NCBI RefSeq assembly: GCF_001640805.2
Contig: NC_066837.1
Span: forward strand, 21,999,048 to 22,063,047
Source: Lates calcarifer
Lineage: Eukaryota > Chordata > Actinopteri > Centropomidae
Length of the DNA stretch: 64,000 bases
Direction: 5' to 3'
This document shows, in pieces, positions 45,642 through 56,966 of the stretch. How positions within the stretch are numbered: the first letter of the stretch is position 1; every line of letters starts with the position of its first letter. The notes below the pieces were generated by a model, which did no database searches, was not told where the DNA came from, and worked only from the letters and a program-made list of their open reading frames with translations. The position numbers were made by a program, and so were the translations under genes.

Positions 45642-46469
45642 AGTTAATATATTTTAAATAGAAATATTAGATGTGAAGAAGCAGGGTCCCTTGTAAAGAC
45701 AAATAAACACTTAACAATTAAAGCAGTAATGCTGCCCCCATGTGACCTGTATGGATTATGTGAGCAGCTCTCCATCTCATAAGATTTATTTATGAATTTC
45801 ATTTATTTTTATTATTTTTATTTTTATTCTAAATAAATATACAAAATTAAACAAAAGTGTTACCATATGGTTTATTATACCAGACTTCACTAAAAAGTAA
45901 TTTTCATCTGTGGTCCTTTGTTAGGTCAGTTAAAGACAAGACATGACACGTAATATAAAATTACACATAGTAGTACATGAGTAGTGCATGGATATTTTAG
46001 ACAAAGCAGAACTAATAAAATAGAGTCTTTGGCTACAGAGATGAGTTGCTTCAGCAGACATATGAATTTAAAGCTGCTGTGAGAACTGCATGTCTTTATG
46101 TCATCTGGTTGGACATTCCACTGAGTTGTGGTTTTCACAGAGCATGCTGACTGCCCAAATGCAGCATGATGAGGGAACTGTACAGTCTAAAGATCTTCAG
46201 GATCTCAGGATATCAAGATGAGAGTAAACAAAGTCACATAATGGAGGACAGCTCGAGCCATTTCTAAGTTTATACACATGACACAAATTTGAAAGTAATC
46301 TGAAAGATTTTGTTTCTCCAGCATCCTTCAATGAAGTATTCTTTTTAACAGTTTCTTTCATTTCTTTTCATAAAGACTGTGTAACAAGACTAATCTTAGG
46401 TGCACATATACACACCTCAGTCATGTTTTTTCTCATATAAAGAGTATGTAAGTGTTGATTTCTTAATAA
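45642..46469. other. Non-coding DNA upstream of CLM-D
   Basis: AT-rich sequence without recognisable exons or repeats with clear edges. Confidence 0.45.
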
Positions 46470-46631
46470 AGCTAATGCAAATATGGAACTGCAACATACA
46501 GAAGTTTAACTGATGCATGTTGTGGGTATGTTTTTAACACACCGGATATTCACAACATGACATAAATATAACACATAACATAGTTCACAGCTACATCTGT
46601 TTTAGTTTCTACATTTTCTTGTGATGTGAAG
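46470..46631 (+). promoter_or_regulatory. Class II upstream region of CLM-D with octamer motif
   Basis: ATGCAAAT is at 46475-46482, 157 bases before the ATG, almost exactly as in CLM-C. The block then shares CAGCTACATCTGTTTTAGTT with CLM-C. An intronic ATGCAAAT follows at 46711-46718. Confidence 0.5.
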
Positions 46632-49523
46632 ATGTGGAGCCTTCAAAACCTGCTGTTCATCATCTGCAGTGAGTTATTTGAATTATATGAACACACATTT
46701 ATTGCTTTTTATGCAAATACAAGTAGTGTACATGGCAGGTTGCTTTGTCCTGGTAATGTTGTAATGATCTATTTAATTAAAACAGTCAGCATTAATGTGA
46801 TAAAATAAATAAATCAAAGATACCAGAGCAGATATGCTGTGAGAATCAAATGTGCCTCTCTGTTCAGTGTCAATATGAGATTTATAAATAAATAAATAGA
46901 GAAACTTCGTTTCCTGGTGTTTTTTCTATTTCATCTTGTCTTGTCTTCACAGTTGCTCTGATCTGTGTGACCAGTACAGCAGCAGTGATCCATGTGTCTG
47001 GATATGAAGGGAGAGATGTTAATGTTTCCTGCTCCTATGGAGAAGGTTATGAGTCCTATGAGAAATACCTGTGCAGGAATGACTGTGGCAACAGTGATGT
47101 TCTGATTACGACTACAAAAGCAAAGAAGAACAAATACTCCATCTATGATGACAAAAAGAGAAGAGTCTTCACAACGACCCTCTCTGATCTGAGCTCTGTG
47201 GATGCTGGGAAATACTGGTGTGGGGTGACCAGGACTGGAAAAGATACCTACACTGAAGTAAGACTGGAAGTAGAGCCAGGTAAATACTAAATACGTTTTG
47301 GTCTACTATATTAACTGGCACATAGTTAGTTTTAGATTAATATGTTATCCTCAAAACAGATGTTCATCCTTTAAATTTTGATTCAGTGTTTTAGATTAAA
47401 CTGCAGAGCAGACTATAAAGTATATAATTGCTCCAGATTGAGGGTTGTTCTGTCTGTATATAGTGAGCACTTAACTTTTGATGCTTTAACTATGTTTATT
47501 TAATGATACTTCTGTATTTATTTAAAATTAAAAAGTCCAGTATTTTCATACTGTGTTTGCTGCTTGTACTCAATGGTTAGCACTTGCCTCACAGGCAGGT
47601 TTCGAGTTCAAATCCCAGTAGCCCATGTGGAGTTTCCATGTTCTCCTTGTACCTGTGTGGATTTTGTATTTGATGATTCTAAATTGCCCAGGTGTGAAAC
47701 TGAGTGTGAATAGTTGTTCGTCTGTATATGTCAGCTTGGCGACCTGTCTGGGGGGGGACCCCACTGACCCTTAAGGTTGAACAGTATAGAAAATGGATGG
47801 ATGGGTCCTTTTATTCAAATATAGATCAAGATATATCTGTCTGTCCTTGTAACAGTCTGATGTTGTTTATTTCACTGACAGACAGCTGCTGTGATCGTTC
47901 CACCAACATTCAAAGTTATGAGGGAGGTTCAGTGTCCATCAGTTGTTCATATGAGTCTGAGGACCAGAACAACCTGAAGTACATCTGCAGAGGAAAGCAG
48001 CCCTCCACATGTCTGCAGCAGGCACTAATCACCTCTGACAACACACAAAATGCACAGTTCAGACTTACTGATGACAAGGAGTCAAGGAAATTCACAGTGA
48101 ATATTACCAGTTTGACCCAAGAGGATTCTGGGTCGTACCTTTGTGGCGTCCATAGAAACACCGGCCTGGATGTTTTCTCTGCTGCTGAGCTGGAAGTCAA
48201 AGGTCAGAGGTCACAGATCTACCAAACCATATTGCACTGAATTCTTCATTTCTTTAATTAAGGAGCTATTACTTTATTGAAAAAATCATCTGTTTTCAGC
48301 AAAACAGAATGAGAATACAATTTGCGTAATTTTAATTACTATTAAATGTTTAAAGGTGCTATATGAATGTTTTTGCAACACTACATAGCCAACATTTGCA
48401 TTAATAGCGATTTACTTACAAATAGCTTCAGCCATTCTTGCATTTACAAAAGGTTAGAATACACCTTCTTAGCAGCTGTGGTATATTAGATGGTGATGTT
48501 GATGTGAAGATGATGAAGAGAAGATCTCCGCTGACACTGACTTACTTGTATATAGAAGTTTATTACAAAGTAGTTCAGCATCGGACAAGCACTGCAGTAG
48601 CCTGTGAGAGAATCCGAGCCAATATGGATCTCTCTTCCTAACAGCTCTAAACACCAGTATATATACATTGGCTGTTTACATGGTCCATAAGAAACATCTG
48701 GACCTTATTTAATGCCTTCACTTTCAAAAGAAAGAAGATAAGGGAGAGAAAACCCTCACCTTTAACCCCTACTAGTCTAGGTGTCACATTCTTGATTCTT
48801 ATCCTAAACATGAACCCCAAAGGTTAACATACATAGAATTTCAAACATTCTTAAGAGAGTAAAAACATATGTAGACCTTCAGACACTACATATTTCCCCC
48901 CTTTCGAGGCTATCTAGCCTCGAAAGATAAAAGAATAAAACATATATGTTTACAGTAATAGTATACATTCCTCCTACATATGCTTCCCAGAGCATAAACA
49001 TAACTTTATGGAGTGTGAGAGCGAAAAACCTGTCAAGCAGCTATCTTTCCTGAAATTTCCATCAAACAATCTAGACAGGAAAATTCTCTCACGGCCCCTC
49101 TGCCTCAGGTGACCACTTATAGTACTCCAGACCAATTAGAAGGAGAAATTTCATCATTAATACAAGGATGTAGCTCTTTCTCAGTGACGATCACAGAGCT
49201 GAAAGCAGATGATGCTGGGACATACTGGTGTGGTTCAGACTCACAGTGGAGTCCTGGAAACTACACCAAGATTCAGCTGTTAGTAGCTACGATTATGAAA
49301 AGAGAGTAATGAGTAGTAGACGAGTAAAAATGAACATAGAGTAAATAAATCAATTAAAACAGACTGACTGAATAGTTTTTGTAGATTTATGTTTTGAATT
49401 TGTCTGTGGGAAAAGTTAAAAATTGAGTGTGTGTCCTTTCTTTGACAGTCTTTCCACAGACTAGCACTGAGAGCTCGACCACCACTGTGGTGGAAACATT
49501 TAGCACAAGCAAACCTGGCAAAG

Positions 49524-49573
<50 letters not shown>

Positions 49574-49904
49574 ATGTAATGAACCAACACTGTGTTAAAT
49601 ACACACACACAACAACATTACCAGAAAAGGAACATGAAACCACCAAATACTGTGAGGGTACACACACAGTGTTACATCTGCTGCTGTGTGCATCAGATAA
49701 CAGACGTGAGAACTTTTCTGCTCATGTGTGTTTCTACCAAGTGTGTTTACTTTGTACTGTATTTCCTTTTTTTCAGATGTCCCTCACTTTACAATTTTGA
49801 TTTATGTTGTACCAGCAATTCTGGTTGTCCTGTTGATCCTGACATTTTTCCTTGTCATGGTTCATAAGAACAAATGCAACAGAGTGCCAGGTATGTTTTA
49901 TATG

Positions 49905-49971
<67 letters not shown>

Positions 49972-50496
49972 ACACACACACGATAACTGTGGTGTCCTTT
50001 GTTGTGCTGTGTTATTTCAGGAGATGGAGTTACGGTGAACATTAACACATTGAACACTGCTGAAGCAGGAGTAAAGATGAATGTAAGTGAACATGACCAG
50101 GTCCAAACCATTCTAGTTTCCCCTAGAGGAATGTGGAGATGTATTGGACAGACAAACTAACCAACTGACTGACATCAGCATCTTTAAGCTTTGCTGTGAG
50201 ACGCAAAAAGAATTTTCACTTTCTAGGATATTGTGAAATTAGTCTGTGTGTCTGATAGACCACCATTCTTACCTGTGTAACTGTACCTGTTCATTTGTTT
50301 ATATGTGTTTTAATTTTTATTTTTTTATTTTTTATTTTTTTAGATTTATGACATAGAAGATTATGTAGACATGGCCTCCTTGAGGCCACAGGACATGTCC
50401 CACGATGATGATACAGGCAAAGACAAGTCTGTGTACCAAAACTTCACCACAACAGAAGACATCGATAGTCAAATTTACGCCAACCACAGCAGCTGA
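46632..50496 (+). CDS. CLM-D: CD300/pIgR-like receptor, two-Ig form, YxxM tail
   Basis: Exons are leader 46632-46668, Ig1 46953-47279, Ig2 47882-48202, stalk 49449-49523, TM 49777-49890, cytoplasmic 50021-50082 and tail 50344-50496. They total 1089 nt, or 362 residues, in frame when the broken Ig3 is skipped. Ig1 and Ig2 are almost identical to CLM-C. The stalk (VFPQTSTESSTTTVVETFS) is Ser/Thr-rich and probably O-glycosylated. The TM and tail are clearly diverged from A-C. The tail has IYDIEDYVDM, where YVDM is a PI3K p85-type YxxM, then SVYQNF and QIYANH (YxN). The intron after Ig2 resembles CLM-E and F, not A and B, so the gene looks mosaic. It is probably functional. Confidence 0.82.
47571..47806 (+). 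mobile_element. SINE in the CLM-D Ig1-Ig2 intron
   Basis: GGTTAGCACTTGCCTCACAG and GAGTTCAAATCCC are tRNA-like box elements, followed by GTGGAGTTTCCATGTTCTCC, AAATTGCCCAGGTGTGAA and a GATGGATGG tail. This is a nearly full-length + strand copy of the 14429 family. Confidence 0.8.
48477..49165 (-). mobile_element. 3' end of an LTR retroelement inserted in CLM-D Ig3
   Basis: A candidate LTR at 48477-48890 has TG...CA ends (TGTGGTATATT; CAGACACTACA). On the minus strand it is preceded by a polypurine tract (AAAGGGGGGAAATA) and a perfect hairpin at 48901-48926. About 240 bp of internal or flanking sequence follows, up to the surviving Ig3 sequence at about 49172. The class (endogenous-retrovirus-like or gypsy) cannot be told without coding sequence, and the outer edge is approximate. 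Confidence 0.6.
49172..49289 (+). pseudogene. Ig3 exon remnant of CLM-D
   Basis: Only the 3' part of Ig3 remains (SSFSVTITELKADDAGTYWC, then GSDSQWSPGNYTK). The 5' half and its acceptor are replaced by the LTR element. The donor GTAG|GTACG of A and B reads GTAGCTACG here, so the splice site is also lost. Confidence 0.85.
49529..49571 (+). repeat. (TG)n microsatellite at the stalk-exon donor of CLM-D
   Basis: The stalk exon ends at 49523; the GTGTATG donor flows directly into TG repeats. Confidence 0.9.
49907..49980 (+). repeat. (CA)n microsatellite after the CLM-D TM exon
   Basis: About 74 bp of CA repeats in the intron between the TM and cytoplasmic exons. CLM-F has a shorter CA tract at the same place (60047-60068). 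Confidence 0.92.
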
Positions 50497-50772
50497 GTGT
50501 TTGATTGAAACAGCTGGCTAACAAGCATTCAATCTTGTTATACTAGGTTGTTCTTTGTGATTGTACAAAACTGGTATATAATAACCATCAAATATATTTG
50601 GTACTCAGATTCATTGCTTCAACTTGATTTTACTCACTTTCTTGTACTTTCACATTCCTTATGATTGCTTAGTGTTAATATAACAGTTTGATAATCTGCA
50701 CTGCATGTAGGAAAATGTGAAGAAAAACCCCAAACTTAATTTAGCAGTATATCTGTAACCTTTGTAAAAATG

Positions 50773-50778
50773 AATAAA
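50773..50778 (+). terminator. Polyadenylation signal of CLM-D
   Basis: AATAAA in a 3' UTR homologous to the other copies (TAATATAACAGTTTGATAAT context). Confidence 0.55.
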
Positions 50779-50799
50779 TAAACAAAAGTATGAGAAACA

Positions 50800-51940
50800 T
50801 AGTCATAGTTTTCTGTTTGTAGTCATAGCCAAAAACAACACACCATTATTGGTGGAATGAAAACATTACCAACACACTGTTAGTGGCCTTCACTTCCTAA
50901 CATAAGAAAGAAATAAGAAAAGCAGTGCAGCTGAACTCTAAAAACTGTCTAAATGTGCAACAGTGTGACTCACTAATTCAGGAAATGCTCTTTTGGGTAG
51001 AGGGTCAGAAGGTAGGGACAAATGACCTTATATGATAACTTTGAATAAGTTTAATCAGGTACTGAATTCTGCACTGGTCAGTAGTCTTGTCTTTTCGTGA
51101 GATGAGTTAACAGTAAGAAAACTGTAGAGTATCACTTCTTTGACATTGATGTAGAATACATATAAAACGATGTTATCAGATGTCAGCACTAAATGCATTT
51201 CAAATAGATAAATAAATGTGTAGCAGAATCCTCTACAAAGCCCAGTCTACAGTAACAGATGCACACATGTTGTACTGCATGTGTGAAAAGCAATAACATG
51301 CATAAAGTTGACCTTTTCTCAGGCAGGCCACAGAACAGCACTCTGCGTCACACGTTATTGACCTCCTGTTACTTCCTTATTTTTTATTTTTACAGAGGAC
51401 TGTAGACTTTTACATGAAGGCAGATCACTGATAGCTCTTGACATCAAGAAATGTAACACCATACATTATGTGCGCATCATCTATGAAAATGTTCAGTTAC
51501 AGATCCAAAACATACTGCCCAGTGTGACTGAAACAGTGTCATCCATGTAGCATTTAGGTTGGCACTTGGTACTTGGCTTTACTTTGTCAGTAGGTCATGA
51601 GCTACCAAGATGTGCAGAGGGTGTGGAGGTGTTTATAACTCTGGACATTCGTTTGTTGCATGCGTGTGAAGGTGGTTGCCTTAAATGAGAAGTTTTGAAT
51701 TTTGCGCAGCAGCCTATTTTCCCCACTCTAAAGCTAAATCCTGGACTTCTACCCTTTGTTTGTGGTTGCATCGAAATCTGGCATCAATCTGGTGAGATAA
51801 AGATATTTGTATTTTTGTATGATAGTGGTATGGTATGGTAGCCTCCATATTAGATTTCTGTTTCAGGTCCCCAGAAGGTCAGCAGCAGCCAAAAAACTTT
51901 GATAATTTGAGGTTGACCAAGTTGTTGGTCTGGAGGCTGG
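50800..51940. other. Intergenic DNA between CLM-D and CLM-E
   Basis: Non-coding; no exon, repeat edge or RNA gene recognised. Confidence 0.45.
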
Positions 51941-52107
51941 ACTGAGAGATTTCTACATTCACATGATGTTTTAACACATATTGTGAGGTGTAATATTCTC
52001 AGCATTAAACACTGTTGTTTGTGTTAAACAATAATTTCACACTTTCTCACAGTGCATTAAGTTTTCTAGAATCACATCAGCTGTATTATCTGTTTCCTCA
52101 CAGTAAC

Positions 52108-54639
52108 ATGAAGATGTGGAGCTCTCAAAACCTGCTGTTCATCCTCAGCCGTAAGTCTCTCAGATTAAATATGTTTTTTAAAATCAAAATACAAGGGGGT
52201 TTTTGCTAGATTATTTTGTCTATGCTCTATTCTATGTTCTCTTCTTGCAGTTGCTCTGAGTCGTGTGACCCGTGCAGCAGAGGTGATCCATGCAGCTGGA
52301 TACAAAGGGAGAGAAGTTACAGTTTCCTGCCCCTATGAAGAAGGTTATACGTCTCATGAGAAGTACCTGTGCAGGAATGACTGTGCCAAAAATTATGATG
52401 TTATGATCAAAACTTCAGAAGGGGAGAAGGGGAGATACTCCATTCATGATGACAACAAGAAACAAGTCTTCACAGTGACCATCTCTGATCTTTATCCTAC
52501 GGATGCTGGGAAATACTGGTGTGGGGTGACCAGATTTGGAATGGATCCCTACACTGCTGAAGTAAAACTGGAAGTAGAGCCAGGTATAAGAATGAATTAA
52601 TCAATTAACAAACTAATGGATGAATTAAAAATCGTAAATGACCATGTGTACAACTTGTATATGTCCTTCAACTGCATCATGTCACATTTTTTAAAGACTG
52701 TGAAGCAAAAAATTAAATTCACTTCTCTTGGTATAAACCTCTAAAACAAAGTTTTTTTGTTTGTTTAGTTTTGTTTTTTGTGTCGGTTAAACATTTGAGA
52801 CAGAGAGTTGACAGGAAAATCTAAAGAGGGCATGCAACACCTCCTAGTCTTTGTACAATAAGGTCCAGTTAGAGTGGGAATATGGTCGCCCAATTGGTCG
52901 AAAAAATGATGTACACTAATGTCATATTTAAAATCTGATTCAGATAAAAGATCAAATATTTATTTGACAACAAAATGAAGTCACAAAAGTATAATATTTC
53001 ACTAAAGCTATGTCCCTCAATTAAAAGAAAAAAAATTATATGTCACATTGTCACTTCTATACTGTATATAGAAGAGTATGATGGCGACTGAAACACAGAT
53101 TTTGGTGCCAAATAAAAACCTGTTCACCAAATCATTGTAGCATCGAGCTAGTTTTCTGTGTCTGGTGTCTGTCCTTGTAACAGTCTGATGTTGTTTATTT
53201 CACTGACAGACAGCTGCTGTGATCACTCCACCAAATTTCAAAGTTATGAGGGAGGTTCAGTGTCCATCAGTTGTGTGTATAACTCTCAGTACCGCAACAA
53301 CCTGAAGTACATCTGCAGAGGAAAGCAGCCCTCCACATGTCTGCAGCAGGCACTAATCACCTCTGACAACAAACGAAAAGGACGGTTCAGACTTACTGAT
53401 GACAAGGTGTCAAGGAAATTCACAGCGAGCATTACCAGTTTGACCCAAGAGGATTCTGGGTCGTACCTTTGTGGTGTCCATAGAAACACTGGCCTGGATG
53501 TTTTCTCTGCTGCTAAGCTGGAAGTCAAAGGTCAGAGGTCACAGATCTACCAAACCATATTGCACTGAATTCTTCATTTCTTTAATTAAGGAGCTATTAC
53601 TTTATTGAAAAAAATATCTGTTTTCAGCAACACAGAATGAGAATACAATTTGCGTCCATTTTCTTGTTCACTCGCATATTCAGAGTACTTTTAATGTTAC
53701 TTAGAAATACATGTTTTTTTTTTTAGTTTATTTTCTATAAACATTTTTTAAATGAGCAGATTTAGTGCCCCTAAGACCTTGTCTTCTGATAGTTCTCCCA
53801 CAGCACACCAGCACTGTGGTCCGTCTCATCTCTGTGGAACCTACTAGGTCACAAATATCAGAGAAACCCATCAGAGGTACATATGTGTGTCTGTGTATGA
53901 GTGCAGAACCAGAAAAAGGCTGTTACTGCACATATTGGGATTCAGCCATGAGATATTCATATGCACTGATTTAATCTTTAATATTCTGTTTCTCAATTTC
54001 CCCCCAGATGAGGCACCTCAAACCTCAGCTGTTTTCATTGTCCTTATAATTCTGGCTGTACTGTTCACCGCAACATGTGTTCTTGTTATAGTTTGTAAAA
54101 GCAACTGTTGCAAAGGTCGGTTGTACACACAATCACATATATATACATGATATGTATACACACATCAGATAACCTTGACTGCTTGTGTTGTGTTGTAAAC
54201 CTGTATTGTTACAGGAGCTGGAGTCAACAGAAACATGTGGATTACCACAGAAGAAAGAGGGGTTTTTGGTTTGGCTGAGGTAAAACAAAACTTGTTAACC
54301 TGTTAATTGCTCAGAGAGGCTAGAATTGTTGGCTTAACTTTTCTTTTTTCTTTTTTTTCTTTTTTTTTTTTGGTGTTGGTCTTTATGGCAGTATAAATGT
54401 CATTGCAGTCTTATATTTGTGAAATGTTTTGTCATCTGTGTAACTGCATACAGTATATTAATGTATTTTTCATTTTTGTTTATCCATGTTTTTTACTCTT
54501 CTTTCAGTTGAATGAAAATCAGAAAGTTGCACGGCGTTCAAAGCAGCATTTCTGGAAGCAGCACCATAATGGTAAACGAGAGCAATATGAGTCTGACTAC
54601 GAAACCCTCCCTGAGACACAGGACATCTACAATAAATAA
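52108..54639 (+). CDS. CLM-E: two-Ig CD300/pIgR-like receptor with ITIM tail
   Basis: Exons are leader 52108-52150, Ig1 52251-52583, Ig2 53210-53530, stalk 53793-53876, TM 54008-54115, cytoplasmic 54215-54279 and tail 54508-54639. They total 1086 nt, or 361 residues, in frame. Ig1 is the most diverged copy (CPYEEGYTSHEKYLC, two residues longer) and lacks the NVS site; Ig2 has CVYNSQYRNNLKYIC and lacks NIT. The TM exon donor (GTCGGT) is weak. The first tail tyrosine is lost (LNEN for IYEN). SDYETL is a canonical SxYxxL ITIM, and DIYNK follows at the very end. A SHP-recruiting inhibitory role is the natural inference. CLM-F and G are its closest relatives. Confidence 0.85.
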
Positions 54640-55000
54640 TAATGAATTAGATACCAATTAAAACAAAGCCAACAACAATAACGACAACAATATACACTGT
54701 CCCCAAATTATGATCTTCAAAATATGATATACCATGGTCCTACCCTCTTATTGTTTGAGTAAAAACTAGGTTTGTTTTTGATTATTTTCAAAAGCTTGAT
54801 TTATGAAGCATTTTTTCCATTAACACACACAAATGTATTGTTTTTATTGCTCTTTTAAAGAAAAATATGCTAGTGATGTGTGTTTCATAAAACACCAATC
54901 AAAATCACATTTACAAATGCAGAACTTTATGGTCTCAAATGCATCTTTCAATCCATAGTTCCTTAATCTAATAAAATCTTCATTTGAATGTTATGATGTA

Positions 55001-55501
55001 TGGAAGTGTATTGCTGCCACATCAGAAAAAGAAAGACAGATCACAAACACATTATAACCTGAAAAATTTATTGTTATAATGTGATATTTTCACGTTATTA
55101 AGAGATACATACCTCTCATGTTATAACACTATAATATCTGTTGCTGTTATTACGTGAAAGGGTCCACATTATAATGTAATAACTTATATTGTTATAACGT
55201 GAAAGACTTCAGGTCATAGAAGAATCAGTCCAGCCCTCTGGAGGTAACATAATTTCTCACTAATCAGCTGGAGGGCCACAGAAGGCACCATGGATACAAG
55301 CTACATCATACTTCACCTTGGTCTTGTATCCATAATGCCTTCCCTGTATAAGTCATGTTTTAATGTGAAACTTTATATTACTACTATTATATTATATTAT
55401 ATTATATTATATTATATTATTGTAACATGATAAGTTTGTATCTCATTATAATGTGATAGTGATCCAGTTTTCTTTTCTGGTGTGGCAGCAATACACTTCC
55501 A
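55001..55501. mobile_element. MITE with 25-30 bp terminal inverted repeats and TA duplication
   Basis: The left end TGGAAGTGTATTGCTGCCAC is the exact reverse complement of the right end, and the match continues through ATCAGAAAAGA-like sequence with one or two changes. TA flanks both ends (54999-55000 and 55502-55503), as for Tc1/mariner-type elements. The interior is built from repeated TTATAACGTGA and TTATAATGTGAT units and a TTATA array near 55382. There is no transposase. It lies between the CLM-E stop and its polyadenylation signals, so it is probably part of the 3' UTR. Confidence 0.85.
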
Positions 55502-55826
55502 TAGTGATGTATATATACAGGTAAATCTTTGCTTGTTTTTATGTATATTTCTTGCCACAGTTACATGCTGTAATGTTAGTATAACAAAAGATTTAACAGT
55601 GTTTGAACTTAAATAATTTCAACATTTGCTTAAGCCAAGTGCTCAGAATATCACTGGACAGTATATACAGTATGAACATTGTTTCAAATGTTTTTTGTAT
55701 TTTGTTTTTTGTTTTTTTCCATTTTTCGGTCAATTTTCTTTTGATATGGCATTTTCCTGTACTTCAGTTATTATATTCTTCTGTAAGTTTAATGCATGCA
55801 TTTTAATGTAAAGCCCCTTCTTATGT

Positions 55827-55850
55827 AATAAAATGAACCATATAAATAAA
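55827..55850 (+). terminator. Polyadenylation signals of CLM-E
   Basis: Two AATAAA motifs (55827-55832 and 55845-55850) follow a 3' UTR segment homologous to that of CLM-A (TAATGTTAGTATAACAAAAG). Confidence 0.5.
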
Positions 55851-56452
55851 ATTGCCTTGCCGTTTCCTGACAATGTTAAGGTAGTACCAGTCAGTCAGTA
55901 TATCAACTTAATGAGACACTTAATGGAGCAGAGCCATGACTGATGTTAGCAGTTACACCTGTGCTTTTCTTGCTATGACAAGTCAAAAGGTCTGCCTTGA
56001 AAAAAAGTGCTGTGTGCTGTTCAATAATATGAATTCAAAATACACAGTCCTGACTGGAGGTTTAATAACTCAATATGTGCGAGTGGACTGTTGATGTGCA
56101 GGGGCTTTATAATAACACCTTTAAATGTAATCAAATAAAAAAGATGTAAAGATTGGTCAAACAATAGAAAAGAAAAATATCTTAAATCAGTCAGGCATAT
56201 GCTGTAAATGTAACAAAAACTGAAAATGGACACAGTAAATATATAAAAAAAATTTGTCAAATAGGGATGGCTGATTAACTTTCATTTTAAAAAGGTAAAG
56301 CAAAGTAGCAAAGCAAATGAAGTGTAAAGATATTGAAAAGCTGCCTCAATACATGTCTGTTTTTGTTTGTTCGGCGTTTTTGTTTTTTCAGAGCTATATA
56401 ATCAATGTGACTCTGGATTTAACACCTACATTTCTGAGAATACACCCCTTTC

Positions 56453-56966
56453 TGTCATGCTTCGGCAACAATTGGTAGAACCCCAAAAGCAGACTCAAAA
56501 ACCAAGGCACAGATGAGTGATGAGATCCCGAGGTTTATTAATGAAAGGAAGGAGGGGATGAGAACTGGACGAATGGGGAGCAGGTCCGGGTGGCCCAGGG
56601 TGCCGGGCCGATGCTCCGGGAAAGTGCGGAAAGTGCAGGAAAGACTGGCCACCGAGTTTTATCCGGAGGCGAGGGGCTGACGGCTGCGCTGGTCGGGCTA
56701 GGCAGAGGCGAAGAACAACAAACAACAATTATTTCTTTCTCCAAAGGAAAAACACTGTGAACGCTAGAGATTATTCAGAGTAACTCTGTAGTTCGGCCGG
56801 AACGTTACCGCGTAGGGTACTGAGACGATCTGGCAGCTTGTAGCTGGAGAACCAGGGTAGATATCCGGCAGTGATGAGTGGATATGAAACAGGTGTGACC
56901 AGTGCAACCCGTCGCGCCCCTGCAGGGAAGCAAAACCCCCACACACACGGGGAAGCTGCCATAACA
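56453..56966 (-). mobile_element. Solo LTR with CTTTC target-site duplication
   Basis: The 514-bp block begins TGTCATGCTTCGG and ends GCTGCCATAACA. It is flanked by CTTTC at 56448-56452 and 56967-56971. GGTTTATTAATG on the + strand places the AATAAA on the minus strand. It is GC-richer than its surroundings; the overlapping open frames are not genes. Confidence 0.8.
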
